A DNA stretch of 64,000 nt, from positions 39,341-103,340 of the forward strand of contig CALIAU010000025.1 of NCBI GenBank assembly GCA_938045585.1. The letters run 5' to 3'. Positions 19,151 to 28,803 of this stretch are shown piece by piece. Every line of letters begins with the position of its first letter. The first letter of the stretch is position 1. Below the pieces are notes generated by a model. That model was not told the origin of the DNA. It saw only the letters and a program-made list of their open reading frames with translations, and ran no database searches. Source of the DNA: an uncultured Saprospiraceae bacterium. GTDB taxonomy: Bacteria; Bacteroidota; Bacteroidia; Chitinophagales; Saprospiraceae. A program made the translations under genes and the position numbers.

Positions 19151-21439
19151 ATGATTTTACGTCCACATAAAAGATCTTTTGCTTTCCATGCATTTTTAAC
19201 GGTTTGTTGCCTCTTTCTGTTTAGTGTAAATAAAACAAAGGCTGCACATATCGTGGGCGGTGACGTAATCTATACATTTCTAAGTTTCAACTCTGATTCT
19301 ACAGTCGTTAACTATAGAATCACATTTACTATGTATCGAGATGCAAATGGAGGAGGAGCAGATTTTGATAACGATGCGCGTTTTGGAATCTATAGTGGGA
19401 GTGGAAACGATTGGACCTTCGTAGAGCAAATGATAAACATCAATTTTATGGATAAAAGTCGGGTAGACTTTGTTCCAGATAATCCGTGTATTGATGTGCC
19501 AGATGTGAATGTAGAAAAGGCAGTCTATGAATTTAATGTCTCCTTGGATGTGCAAGACGAATCCTATATGATTTCTTATCAGCGTTGTTGTAGAAATGAT
19601 AACATAAATAATATAATTAACTCAGGAGAAACGGGAGCAGCATTTATTATCGAAATTTCTCCAGAAGCACAACGCTCTGGAAATAATTCTCCAAGGTTTA
19701 ATAATTTTCCTCCGATAATAATTTGTTCTGGATTACCACTTGTATTTGATCATAGTGCTTCAGATGCAGAGGGTGACCAGCTAGTTTATGAATTTTGTGC
19801 TCCACTTGAATCAGGGGGTACAGATGGTGCAACTGGTCCGGGTGATCCTAACTCATGTACTGGTGTACGACCTGCTCCAAATAATTGTTTGCCTCCCTAC
19901 GGAGAAGTAATCTATCAATTGCCTACCTACAATCAAAGTGCCCCGCTTGCAGGAGACCCAGTTGTAGAGATAGACCCAAATACTGGCCTGATTACCGGAA
20001 CACCTACAGCCAATGGATTATACGTGGTCGGTGTCTGTGTCAGAGAATTTAGAGATGGTGTCTTAATAGGGGTAGTAAGAAGAGATTTTCAATTTAATGT
20101 AACTACATGTAATGCACGTGTATTTGCTGATTTAGAAGCAGATACTACGCTGAATGGTCAGAATTTTATTATAAACTCATGTGGTGAAACAGATGTATTT
20201 ATAGAAAATCAGAGTATCCAAGAATCAAATATCAATGGCTACGATTGGACATTTGATATAAATGGGGTAGAGCAAAAATTTAATACAAGAGATGTTACAG
20301 TAACATTTCCTGGAGAAGGAGAATACTTTGGAACAATGATATTAAATCCCGGCGACCCGGAATGTTCTGATACTGCAACTATTAAGGTGAATTTATTTCC
20401 GAGTATAGAAGGCGATTTCACCTTTGATTTTGATACCTGTGTGGCAGGCCCTGTCAGCTTCCGTGACATGTCCGTTACAGGTGCTCTGAGTTTAAAAGAT
20501 TGGACCTGGGATTTTGAAGGTTCTCCTGGATCTGGTGCGATAACAAATCATCAATTTCCAAATCCAGGACAGAAAACTGCATCACTTATAGTAACAGATA
20601 CAAATAACTGTCAAGATACAGTTACAAAGGATTTTGACTGGTTTCCAGTACCACCTCTGCTTATTATCGAACCGTCTAATTTTTTAGGTTGTGCACCCGC
20701 AGAAATTTTCTTCAATAACCTCTCTACACCTATTGATGATACTTACGAAATAATTTGGAACTTTGGAGACGGAAGCGATGAGGTAGATGCTATTAGTCCT
20801 ACACATATATATGAAGAAGTAGGCGCTTACGATGTAAGTGTAGAAATTACTTCTCCGATAGGATGCACCACCTCAGATTTTTATCCTAATTGGATACGCA
20901 TAGAGGAGAAACCTACAGCAGATTTCACCTTTAGCCCTGATATGCCTAATACATTTAATAAAGAAATAAGCTTTAATGATAATTCTACAAATGCAGTATC
21001 CTGGCAATGGGATTTTGCTGGACTAGGGGCAAAATTTGATAGAAACCCTACATTTACCTTCCCCGATACAGGAATGTACGAGGTGATATTAACAGTTCTT
21101 CATCAATCAGGATGCCCAGACACAGCTAGAGCAATTATAGATATATCTCCTGAAGTGACTTTGACCTTTCCAAATGCCTTTTCCCCCAATAATGACGCTA
21201 AAAATGATGTCTTTAGAGGTATCGGCGTACTAGACGGTGTAAGAGATTATCAATTATCTGTGTGGAATAGATGGGGAGAAATGATCTTTGAAACAGACGA
21301 TCCCACCCTCGGCTGGAACGGTATGATCGATAATAATGGAGCACTCTCACCAAACGGAGTCTATGTCTATTATGCTAAATATGAGGGCCCTAGAGGCGAT
21401 ACAGAGGAATTTAAAGGGCATATTACACTACTTCGCTAG
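19151..21439 (+). CDS. PKD-domain secreted protein with T9SS type B (gliding motility-type) sorting domain
   Basis: A 762-residue exported protein. The signal region is near residues 12-32. The N-terminal 330 residues form a beta-rich domain starting at AHIVGGDVIYTF, a pattern common at the N-terminus of large Bacteroidota surface proteins. PKD-like domains follow (DWTWDFEGSPGSG, WNFGDGSDEVD, WQWDFAGLGAKF, about 350-660). The C-terminus (TFPNAFSPNNDAKNDVFRG to EEFKGHITLLR) is a type B sorting domain (CHU_C/gliding motility-associated). Type B substrates usually depend on SprP/PorV-type helpers and may be soluble or surface-attached. It probably serves as an adhesin; no enzyme motif was seen. 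Confidence 0.88.
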   Translation: MILRPHKRSFAFHAFLTVCCLFLFSVNKTKAAHIVGGDVIYTFLSFNSDSTVVNYRITFTMYRDANGGGADFDNDARFGIYSGSGNDWTFVEQMININFMDKSRVDFVPDNPCIDVPDVNVEKAVYEFNVSLDVQDESYMISYQRCCRNDNINNIINSGETGAAFIIEISPEAQRSGNNSPRFNNFPPIIICSGLPLVFDHSASDAEGDQLVYEFCAPLESGGTDGATGPGDPNSCTGVRPAPNNCLPPYGEVIYQLPTYNQSAPLAGDPVVEIDPNTGLITGTPTANGLYVVGVCVREFRDGVLIGVVRRDFQFNVTTCNARVFADLEADTTLNGQNFIINSCGETDVFIENQSIQESNINGYDWTFDINGVEQKFNTRDVTVTFPGEGEYFGTMILNPGDPECSDTATIKVNLFPSIEGDFTFDFDTCVAGPVSFRDMSVTGALSLKDWTWDFEGSPGSGAITNHQFPNPGQKTASLIVTDTNNCQDTVTKDFDWFPVPPLLIIEPSNFLGCAPAEIFFNNLSTPIDDTYEIIWNFGDGSDEVDAISPTHIYEEVGAYDVSVEITSPIGCTTSDFYPNWIRIEEKPTADFTFSPDMPNTFNKEISFNDNSTNAVSWQWDFAGLGAKFDRNPTFTFPDTGMYEVILTVLHQSGCPDTARAIIDISPEVTLTFPNAFSPNNDAKNDVFRGIGVLDGVRDYQLSVWNRWGEMIFETDDPTLGWNGMIDNNGALSPNGVYVYYAKYEGPRGDTEEFKGHITLLR

Positions 21440-21480
21440 CTTTTTTTTACAATTTAGCCACTTTCAATCACTAAAAATTA

Positions 21481-21488
21481 TATCTTTG
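21481..21488 (+). promoter_or_regulatory. -7 box (TAnnTTTG) upstream of rplS
   Basis: TATCTTTG, a perfect match to the phylum -7 consensus, lies 23 bases before the rplS start. A clear TTTG -33 element is not visible at the expected spacing (TTTC at 21462 is 16 bases away). Confidence 0.55.
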
Positions 21489-21511
21489 CCGACCATTAAG
21501 AAATAGTAAAG

Positions 21512-21865
21512 ATGGAAATACTTAACTACATACACGATAATCTCGCAGAAAAGAAAAATTTACCAGATTTCAGACCTGGTGATAATGTTGAGGTATATTA
21601 TAAGATTATTGAGGGTGCCAAAGAAAGAATTCAGGTATTCAGAGGAGATGTACTCCAGATAAAAGGACATGACTCGCACAGAACATTTACAGTGAGAAAA
21701 TTATCGAATGGCGTAGGTGTAGAAAGAATATTCCCTATGGCTTCTCCTAACGTAGCAGACGTGAAAATCCTTAAGAGAGGAAAGGTAAGAAGAGCAAAGC
21801 TGTACTACCTCAGAGAACTAGTAGGAAAGAAAGCAAAGATCAAAGAAAAGAAATACAAGAAATAG
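21512..21865 (+). CDS. rplS: 50S ribosomal protein L19
   Basis: A 117-residue basic protein with the L19 signatures FRPGDNVEVYYKIIEGAKERIQVF, written here as FRPGDNVEVYYK then EGAKERIQVF, and later VRKLSNGVGVERIFP and RRAKLYYLRELVGKKAKI. L19 lies at the 30S-50S interface. It stands alone with its own -7 box and terminator rather than in the rpsP-rimM-trmD-rplS operon of many bacteria, which is common in this phylum. Confidence 0.98.
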   Translation: MEILNYIHDNLAEKKNLPDFRPGDNVEVYYKIIEGAKERIQVFRGDVLQIKGHDSHRTFTVRKLSNGVGVERIFPMASPNVADVKILKRGKVRRAKLYYLRELVGKKAKIKEKKYKK

Positions 21866-21871
21866 TATTAG

Positions 21872-21897
21872 AGCCATCTTCGGATGGCTTTTTTTAT
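21872..21897 (+). terminator. Intrinsic terminator of rplS
   Basis: A 7-bp stem AGCCATC/GATGGCT closed by the stable TTCG tetraloop is followed by a T-run. It begins 6 bases after the stop codon and stands between rplS and the convergent M1 peptidase gene. Confidence 0.92.
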
Positions 21898-21926
21898 ACA
21901 AACTATATAAGTATTAAAAAATACAT

Positions 21927-23579
21927 CTATTCCTCCTCAATCTCCTCCACATCTATCAAAAACTTATTAACCAACACCTCTATATCGCCACGTGCAATCT
22001 TTGCCTCTTGCCAGGTACTATTTCCTTGCATTCGATATTTCTTATCCCCCACAAGCAGCTCAAAGGGCATGCTGAAATTTTTCACATCCGCTTCCCATCG
22101 ATAATACAAGGTATTTCTAAAAGCACTGCGATCTACACGATACTGTAACTTGGGAATATCTGCGCGATATAGATACTGTGTGAAAAAATTATCCAAATCT
22201 AGTTCTGAATAGCTCTTAGCAAAATTGAAAAAATCCGCCGATTCAATATTTTGAAACTTATATGCATTATAAAACTCTTTGATAAGACCAAACCACACAT
22301 CATCATCATTGATGACATGTCTTAGTGTATGTAAAATCCAAGATCCTTTATAGTACATATCTGATCCATTCCATTCTGTATAGTTAACTCCTAATGGACC
22401 TATGATTGGCTCTGAGTTATTATGTCTCCTTTGGAATGATAGGTAGCGTTCTACCTGCGGATAACCCAAATGGTACTCTACATACAAGGCTTCCATATAT
22501 GTAGTGAAAGATTCATGAATCCACATTTCTGCATGGTCCTGAGCACTAATGCTATTGCCAAAATATTCATGCCCTGTTTCATGCACGATAATATAATCCC
22601 AGTTCATTTCAGGAGGAATCATGCCTCCTAAATAACCCCTCTTGTATTTATTACCATACGCAATAGCACTCTGGTGTTCCATTCCAAGGTAGGGTGTTTC
22701 CACTAAGGCATATCCATCATTCCAAAACGGATACTTGTCAAAGTAAAATTCAAAGGCTTCCAAAACACCAGATACCTGTTCAAAATGTTTTTTGGCCTTC
22801 TCTAGATTTTCTGGTAATACGTAATAATCCAGCGGGAGTGTGTCACCGTCTAAGGAGATATATCTATCACTAAAATGTGCATACTTGGCAATATTAAAGG
22901 AAACATTGTAATTGTTGATAGGGTAGTTGACTTGCCAGATGTAACTTGTCTTGTCTCCATCTGGCTTTGCCTCTAAAAGATTTCCATTGGATACACAGTA
23001 CAGTTCTTTCGGCACCGTAAACTGCATCCGCATACTGTCAGGTTCATCATACAAGTGATCCTTATTTGGCCACCAGGAGCTAGCGCCAAACCCTTCACAG
23101 GCCACCGCTATCCAGGGACTTCCTGTCTTATCCTCTGACCAAACAAATCCACCATCCCAAGGGGCGTGCCTTGCGACTATCGGTTTGCCACCATAATGGA
23201 TTGCAATCGTGTTAGATTCTTCTGTGCTAAATGTATGAGCATCAATAAATATCGCATTGTGGATTCTTTCATATGCAAGCGTCTTTCCCTTCGATTCAAT
23301 ACGAGTAATTTCTAAATTTTCAAATAGGTCTATTTGAATCGTTTTAGAGCTACCATCGAAATCAAAGTGAATATGATTGATACCAGCGATGGACTTTTCT
23401 TCAATGTTGAATGTGATGTCTAAGTCGTAAAAACTGATATCCGTACTTGTACGCTCCACACGCAATGAACCCCTAAGAGAATCTGCTAATGTGAATTGTC
23501 GATATTGAAATTCCTGTCCTGTGATAAGGCTCAGCGAACTAAGAATACAGATAAAAACTAGGAAGGATTTCTGGATCAT
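21927..23579 (-). CDS. M1 family metallopeptidase (aminopeptidase N-like), exported
   Basis: A 550-residue exported zinc aminopeptidase. A signal peptide covers residues 1-21 (cleavage near ITGQ). The exopeptidase motif appears as GMEHQ (residues 299-303), matching GAMEN. The zinc site is HETGHE (His333, Glu334, His337) with Glu356 18 residues further on, as required for M1. It is shorter than full aminopeptidase N and lacks the C-terminal ERAP-like domain, a form common in Bacteroidota. The likely role is digestion of peptides in the periplasm. Its ATG overlaps the stop of the upstream SDR gene (ATGA, 23576-23579), so the two are translationally coupled. Confidence 0.93.
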   Translation of the reverse strand: MIQKSFLVFICILSSLSLITGQEFQYRQFTLADSLRGSLRVERTSTDISFYDLDITFNIEEKSIAGINHIHFDFDGSSKTIQIDLFENLEITRIESKGKTLAYERIHNAIFIDAHTFSTEESNTIAIHYGGKPIVARHAPWDGGFVWSEDKTGSPWIAVACEGFGASSWWPNKDHLYDEPDSMRMQFTVPKELYCVSNGNLLEAKPDGDKTSYIWQVNYPINNYNVSFNIAKYAHFSDRYISLDGDTLPLDYYVLPENLEKAKKHFEQVSGVLEAFEFYFDKYPFWNDGYALVETPYLGMEHQSAIAYGNKYKRGYLGGMIPPEMNWDYIIVHETGHEYFGNSISAQDHAEMWIHESFTTYMEALYVEYHLGYPQVERYLSFQRRHNNSEPIIGPLGVNYTEWNGSDMYYKGSWILHTLRHVINDDDVWFGLIKEFYNAYKFQNIESADFFNFAKSYSELDLDNFFTQYLYRADIPKLQYRVDRSAFRNTLYYRWEADVKNFSMPFELLVGDKKYRMQGNSTWQEAKIARGDIEVLVNKFLIDVEEIEEE

Positions 23580-24439
23580 ATCGGTCTGTTTTTTGGATTC
23601 TTTTTAGCAAGCATTTTCCATATTATGCTATCTGCTGTTCGAGCTGGAACACATTTTCTAAAGAAATTAAATCCCAATGTGCCCTTATGAATAATATTAT
23701 TAGTTGAAAACTTTCGTTTCTCCATCCTCTTAAATAATAAGTTGCTTACTCTTTCTACTGCAATCGCATTTTGCTCTGAATCACTAATATTTTTATCTGC
23801 AAACTGTAAAATATCTCCGTACTCTGAATCCTTAAAGCGATCTAGTTTGCCCTTACTCTTTCCCCATATCTTTGTCTTTATTGGTCCTGGTTGGACCGCG
23901 ATAACATCAATTCCATGCATGTATAATTCTCTTCTATATATTTCTGTCATACTTTCCACAGCATGTTTTGAAATGCAATAGGCGCCCACAAAAGGAGAAT
24001 TAAATAATCCTGAAATAGAACTAATATTAATTATTCTTCCAGCTGTTATTTTGACACTATTGCTCTTTAATAAATCGAAAAAGCAATTCGTAACACGCAT
24101 GATACCTACAACATTTACATCTAATTGCTGTGCTAATTCATTGGGCTCCAATTCTGTCATGGGGCCTGGGTGCGCATAACCAGCATTATTAATAATGCCA
24201 TCTAGACCACGTTCTCCACAGAAGCTAAGCACAGCCCTACGCGATGATCGGATGGCATCTTCATCTTGTACATCAAACACAAGAGGGAGAAATGAAGTTC
24301 CAAATGTCTGTTTCAACTGCTCTGCATCCTCTGTTTTACGTACAGAACCCATTACTTTCCACCCTTCGTGTAGAAATTTTCTGCACGCATCTAGCCCTAT
24401 TCCTGAACTTACGCCCGTTATTAAGATATTTTTCTGCAT
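23576..24439 (-). CDS. SDR family oxidoreductase
   Basis: A 287-residue classical short-chain dehydrogenase. It shows the nucleotide-binding TGVSSGIG (residues 8-15), NNAG (84-87), a catalytic serine near 141 and YxxxK as Tyr154/Lys158. The VQPGPIKTKIW segment follows the active site. Substrate is unknown; lipid, retinol-like or sugar substrates are all possible. A perfect TACTTTTG -7 box stands about 60 bases upstream on the same strand. It forms an ATGA-overlapping pair with the M1 peptidase gene downstream. Confidence 0.92.
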   Translation of the reverse strand: MQKNILITGVSSGIGLDACRKFLHEGWKVMGSVRKTEDAEQLKQTFGTSFLPLVFDVQDEDAIRSSRRAVLSFCGERGLDGIINNAGYAHPGPMTELEPNELAQQLDVNVVGIMRVTNCFFDLLKSNSVKITAGRIINISSISGLFNSPFVGAYCISKHAVESMTEIYRRELYMHGIDVIAVQPGPIKTKIWGKSKGKLDRFKDSEYGDILQFADKNISDSEQNAIAVERVSNLLFKRMEKRKFSTNNIIHKGTLGFNFFRKCVPARTADSIIWKMLAKKNPKNRPI

Positions 24440-24498
24440 ATTCCTAGAGTTTAAGGTATTCTATTATTTTTGTGGATACCTTTCTTTAAATATAAAAG

Positions 24499-24506
24499 CA
24501 AAAGTA
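24499..24506 (-). promoter_or_regulatory. -7 box for the SDR-M1 peptidase operon
   Basis: TACTTTTG on the minus strand matches TAnnTTTG exactly, 60 bases upstream of the SDR start. No clear TTTG -33 element is visible. A near match on the other strand (TAATATTG, 24519-24526) precedes the divergent lipoprotein gene. Confidence 0.45.
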
Positions 24507-24534
24507 ATTAGAGTATATTAATATTGACCTATAG

Positions 24535-24909
24535 ATGCGAGAACGACAGTTATTCATATTAAGTCTACTTATCTTTATTACAGTATCCTGTAAACAAGAT
24601 ACTAAACAGCTGCCATTAGATAATCTATTAGGCTATTGGGATGTATATGCTGCAGAAAGAAATGGGAATAAAACCTCCCTGTTAGACGGTGCCTTTTTTG
24701 AGATTAAAGAAGATAATATGATTACGACGAATGTAAATGGAGATACGCTTACCACCCAGTATGTATTATCTAAAAATTCTATCCGAGTGGAAGATATCAA
24801 GATGGATTTCAGGATAGTTGATTTAAGTCAGGATAGTATGACTCTATTTTCTAAGATTAGTAATTACAAATATACCTTTGCTACAGTTAGATCTGATAAT
24901 AAGAAATAA
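24535..24909 (+). CDS. Small lipocalin-like lipoprotein of unknown function
   Basis: A 124-residue protein with a lipoprotein signal (FITVSCKQD, Cys19). The mature part begins LLGYWDVYAAERNGNKTSLLDGAFF, here noted as a LLGYWDV strand and a following loop, then strands with TNVNGDTLTTQYVL and the C-terminal MTLFSKISNYKYTF. This resembles lipocalin-like domains (G-x-W motif near the N-terminus). Function is unknown. The GWxTD gene follows after 4 bases, so the two are probably in one operon. Confidence 0.72.
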   Translation: MRERQLFILSLLIFITVSCKQDTKQLPLDNLLGYWDVYAAERNGNKTSLLDGAFFEIKEDNMITTNVNGDTLTTQYVLSKNSIRVEDIKMDFRIVDLSQDSMTLFSKISNYKYTFATVRSDNKK

Positions 24910-24913
24910 GTCC

Positions 24914-26338
24914 ATGCCTAAGATTTTTCTATGGTTCTTTTTTTTCAGCATCACACAAGCCTTACAAGCTCAGGTAAAAGCAGATGTTATAATTAAGTCT
25001 TATCACGATTTACAAACACCCTATATTGATGTCTACAGTTTCATACTTCAAAGTGCTTTGAAGAAATCTGCTGACGAGCTTAGATCGGTAGAATCTCTTT
25101 TGATTATTAGTAATAATTCAGAGATAGTCATCGGAGAAAAATATTTATATACTCTAAGTGCAGCAGATACGAGTGATATCATTGATTTAAAACGATTCCA
25201 ATTAGAAAATGGTGAGTATACATTACGAGTAGAATTATTGGATGTTATTGGAGGGGAAATACTGTATGATCATACCCAGTCCTTCGTTATTGATTATCAA
25301 AAAGATAAGTTCAAACAATCAGACCTGTATCTATCCTTGTTTTCACCGAACGGGAATGATCAGTTTAAAAAGCATGGAGTATGCCTTGAACCAGTTCCAT
25401 TTAATTATTGTCAAGAACAAAAACAGCTCTCTGCCTATTCAGAATTTTACTATTTGCCTCGTATATCTACAGAAGATGTATCGGTAGGTATGTTGTTATA
25501 TGAGGGGGGAAAGAATTTAAATAGAGAACTTATAAAAAAGGTGTACAAGCGGATAAGCCCTGCAGATTATCTTCCCATTTTGCTCAGTATGGACATTTCA
25601 GATGTGCCTACAGGAGATTATCATGTGGTAGTGGAGACAGCAACCAAGGATAAGACCATTATCTCATCTAAAGAAAGTAATATTAATATATATAATCCAG
25701 AGGGCGATCTGAAGCGTTTAAATTCTTACAACAAAGAGTTTGAAAATTCCTTTGTACAAGCCCTTACAAAAGAAGAACTAAACTATAATTTAAAGGCCCT
25801 GTATCCGCGGGTGTCTAATCGCAGAACGGATATTTTGAACTCCGTGATTCATGGCTCTGACTTGAAAGTTAAGCGCTATTTTCTTTATAGGTATTGGACG
25901 GAGCAATCTTTAGAACACTCTGAAGAGCTCTTTAATCAGTATCGACTTATCGCTGAAGCTGTAGACAGAACCTACAATTCGAATGTAGGCAAGGGATTTG
26001 AAACGGATAGGGGATATATATTTTTAAGATATGGTCAGCCCTCAGAAATTTTGTCAATAGAAGATGAACCCACAGCACCTCCCTATGAAATTTGGCGCTA
26101 CAATCAGTTGCCTGAAACTGGGCAAAATAATGTAAAGTTTCTTTTTTATAATCCGAGTCTATCAACTAACGACTACGCACTGTTACACTCTACCTGCAGA
26201 GGTGAAAGACAAAATCCAAGGTGGGAATTAGAACTATACAGAGATGATCCAAACAGTGACGGAGGCAACGGTGTTGACGTATTTAATGCTACAGATGGAT
26301 TTAATAGGAATGCACGCCGATTTTTTGAAGAATTCTAG
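24914..26338 (+). CDS. GWxTD domain-containing exported protein
   Basis: A 474-residue exported protein. I start it at 24914, which gives a signal peptide (MPKIFLWFFFFSITQALQAQ); a longer frame from 24878 overlaps the preceding gene. The C-terminal third (about 320-474) holds the GWxTD-type domain: YFLYRYWTEQS, FETDRGYIFLRYGQPSEI and PPYEIWRYNQLP. The name-giving motif is degenerate here (KGFETDRGY). The domain is found in Bacteroidota and relatives, and its role is not established. The N-terminal part is a beta-rich region seen in such proteins. Confidence 0.85.
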   Translation: MPKIFLWFFFFSITQALQAQVKADVIIKSYHDLQTPYIDVYSFILQSALKKSADELRSVESLLIISNNSEIVIGEKYLYTLSAADTSDIIDLKRFQLENGEYTLRVELLDVIGGEILYDHTQSFVIDYQKDKFKQSDLYLSLFSPNGNDQFKKHGVCLEPVPFNYCQEQKQLSAYSEFYYLPRISTEDVSVGMLLYEGGKNLNRELIKKVYKRISPADYLPILLSMDISDVPTGDYHVVVETATKDKTIISSKESNINIYNPEGDLKRLNSYNKEFENSFVQALTKEELNYNLKALYPRVSNRRTDILNSVIHGSDLKVKRYFLYRYWTEQSLEHSEELFNQYRLIAEAVDRTYNSNVGKGFETDRGYIFLRYGQPSEILSIEDEPTAPPYEIWRYNQLPETGQNNVKFLFYNPSLSTNDYALLHSTCRGERQNPRWELELYRDDPNSDGGNGVDVFNATDGFNRNARRFFEEF

Positions 26339-26404
26339 ACAAAAAGCAAGCAAGCAAAGTACTTTCCGCGACAAATAAAGTGGTAAAACCACCTATTTTT
26401 TGAC

Positions 26405-26412
26405 TACATTTG
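26405..26412 (+). promoter_or_regulatory. -7 box upstream of the first TonB-dependent receptor gene
   Basis: TACATTTG matches TAnnTTTG exactly, 18 bases before the chosen ATG. It lies inside the longer reading frame that begins with TTG at 26400, which argues that the TTG is not the start. A GTGG TAAAA CCAC inverted repeat (26380-26392) lies just upstream. Confidence 0.5.
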
Positions 26413-26429
26413 TGCTCTATTCAAAAGAA

Positions 26430-28721
26430 ATGAGGATGCAAATTAAGCACATAGGACTGTCAGTTATTTTTCTTGTTTTTTCAATCGTGTTAAGTGCACA
26501 GGACGGAGATCTAAGAGGCCAATTATACGATTCCAAAACGGGTGAACCTATCATCTATGGAACAGTACAAATAGCAGATACAGAATATGGTACGACTACA
26601 GATTTAGATGGTTTTTTTACAATTACTGGAATACCAGTAGGCGAGTACACAGTGGTGGGTAGTTATATCGGATATGAGTCTGTAGAACAGCAAGTAAGTA
26701 TTACTCGAACAAAAGTGGCTTATGTGAAAATGATCATGGTAGAAGGTGGAGTGAAGTTAGGTGTGGTTGACATTTCTGCACGAAGAGAGCAGGCTAGAAC
26801 AGAGGTGAAAGTATCTCAATTAAATGTAAGTAAGAAAGACATTAAGCTCTTGCCATCAACGGGAGGAGATGCTGATATCGTACAATATCTACAGGTGCTA
26901 CCTGGTGTTATCTCCACGGGTGACCAGGGAGGGCAATTGTACATTAGAGGTGGTTCTCCTATACAAAATAAAATACTCTTAGATGGATTGACAATCTACA
27001 ATCCATTTCACTCCATCGGTTTTTATTCGATTTATGAAACCGAATTGATCCAAAATGCAGATGTATTGACAGGTGGTTTTGGTGCTGAACATGGAGGTAG
27101 AATATCTGCTATAGTAGATATCAAAACACGTGCAGGGAATAAAAAACGACTATCCGGACAGTTGAGTGCTAGTCCCTTTATGGTAAAAGGACTTATTGAA
27201 GGGCCCTTAGTTAAATTGTCTGATGATCGTGGAAGTGCTTCCTTTGTACTGACCTCAAAACGCGCAATCATAGATCAAACTTCTTTATCGCTATATCCAA
27301 GAGCATCCGTAAATGATTCTATTGGTTTACCATTTAATTTTTCTGATACCTTCGGGAAACTGTCATTTGAATCCAAGGGTGGAAGTAAGTTTAACGTCTT
27401 TGCCTTTGATTTTAGAGATGGATACAACAACCCAAATATTGCAAATATAGAATGGGGTAACACAGGTGGTGCTTTAGACTTCAGACTTTTGCCTTCTTCT
27501 TCTACTCTGATGTTAGAAGGATTGATGGGCTTTTCTTCCTATAACACAGAAATTATAGAAGCAGATAATACGCCGAGATTTAGTAAAATTCGTGAGTATG
27601 TATTCGGCTTAGATTTTACCTTCTTTGGGGATAATAAAGAATTTAATTACGGAATTGAAGCGAAAGGTGTTCGTACAGAATTTGAATTTGTAAACCCATT
27701 CGGATTGAAGATTGATCAGATTCAGAATACCACTAATATGAATGCCTTTGGTAAGTACAGACAGATTATTGGAGGTCTAATATTGGAACCGTCCTTACGT
27801 TTACAGTATTATGCATCAAATGGTGAACTTTCTTTAGAGCCTCGATTTGGAATGAAGTATAATATCTCTGATGACCTCAGATTTAAATTCGCAGGTGGTT
27901 TTTATTCACAAAACCTAATTAGTACTTCCAATGAGAGAGATGTTGTAAATCTATTTAATGGCTTCTTGTCATCACCAGAAGAAAATATTGCAGATAACAT
28001 AAATGGTGGATTTACAGATTCTAAATTGCAAAAAGCGAGGCACGCTATTGCAGGTCTCGAATATGATCTTTCTAGTGGAGTTCAACTCAATGTAGAAGGG
28101 TATTTTAAAGATTTTTCTAGTTTGGTAATAGTCAATCGGAACAGATTATCCGTTACTGAACCAAATTATTCAAACGAAATAGGAGAAGCCTACGGAGTGG
28201 ACTTCTCTCTTAAATACCAAAACGCAAAATGGTATGTCTGGTCCACCTACTCCCTTGGTTATGTTAATAGAAACGATGGGTTTCAGATTTACCCAACTGT
28301 ATTTGACAGAAGACATAACGCAAACCTTTTACTTTCTTATAATGTAGATGAAGAAGGTGATTTTAAAATCAGTGCACGATGGAATCTAGGTTCAGGTTTT
28401 CCATTTACCCAAACACGTGGCTTTTATAACTTCTTACCATTCTTAGATGGACTAGATGAAGACCCCTTAACGGAGAATCCAGACGATATTGGAATTATCT
28501 ATTCAGAAACCAGAAATGGAGGAAGGCTACCATATTACCATAGATTGGATCTATCAGCAACCTATAAATACGATATTTCGGATTATTCAAATGTTGAAAT
28601 TGTAGCCAGTGTAACCAATACTTACGATAGAGGAAATATCTTCTTTTTTGATAGACTACGATATGATAGAGTAGACCAGTTGCCAATCATTCCTAGTGCA
28701 TCAATTAAATTTAATTTCTAA
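26430..28721 (+). CDS. TonB-dependent receptor with carboxypeptidase-regulatory-like N-terminal domain
   Basis: A 763-residue outer-membrane receptor. I choose the ATG at 26430 (26436 is also possible) because a -7 box lies upstream at 26405. A signal peptide is followed by a carboxypeptidase-like beta-sandwich (DLRGQLYDSKTGEPI to about residue 95). The plug domain follows, with GGDADIVQYLQVLPGV and GGQLYIRGGSPIQNKILLDG as separate blocks. The remainder is beta-barrel and ends in an aromatic residue (IKFNF) as expected for Bam-dependent insertion. The substrate cannot be told; no SusD gene is adjacent, so glycan uptake is not indicated. Confidence 0.93.
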   Translation: MRMQIKHIGLSVIFLVFSIVLSAQDGDLRGQLYDSKTGEPIIYGTVQIADTEYGTTTDLDGFFTITGIPVGEYTVVGSYIGYESVEQQVSITRTKVAYVKMIMVEGGVKLGVVDISARREQARTEVKVSQLNVSKKDIKLLPSTGGDADIVQYLQVLPGVISTGDQGGQLYIRGGSPIQNKILLDGLTIYNPFHSIGFYSIYETELIQNADVLTGGFGAEHGGRISAIVDIKTRAGNKKRLSGQLSASPFMVKGLIEGPLVKLSDDRGSASFVLTSKRAIIDQTSLSLYPRASVNDSIGLPFNFSDTFGKLSFESKGGSKFNVFAFDFRDGYNNPNIANIEWGNTGGALDFRLLPSSSTLMLEGLMGFSSYNTEIIEADNTPRFSKIREYVFGLDFTFFGDNKEFNYGIEAKGVRTEFEFVNPFGLKIDQIQNTTNMNAFGKYRQIIGGLILEPSLRLQYYASNGELSLEPRFGMKYNISDDLRFKFAGGFYSQNLISTSNERDVVNLFNGFLSSPEENIADNINGGFTDSKLQKARHAIAGLEYDLSSGVQLNVEGYFKDFSSLVIVNRNRLSVTEPNYSNEIGEAYGVDFSLKYQNAKWYVWSTYSLGYVNRNDGFQIYPTVFDRRHNANLLLSYNVDEEGDFKISARWNLGSGFPFTQTRGFYNFLPFLDGLDEDPLTENPDDIGIIYSETRNGGRLPYYHRLDLSATYKYDISDYSNVEIVASVTNTYDRGNIFFFDRLRYDRVDQLPIIPSASIKFNF

Positions 28722-28803
28722 GACAGCTTAAAAATTCAGTTCATTGCATGAGTTCTTATATTAGAATTTTTAATATTTGCGCGTCAATCAAAATTAAACT
28801 TGG

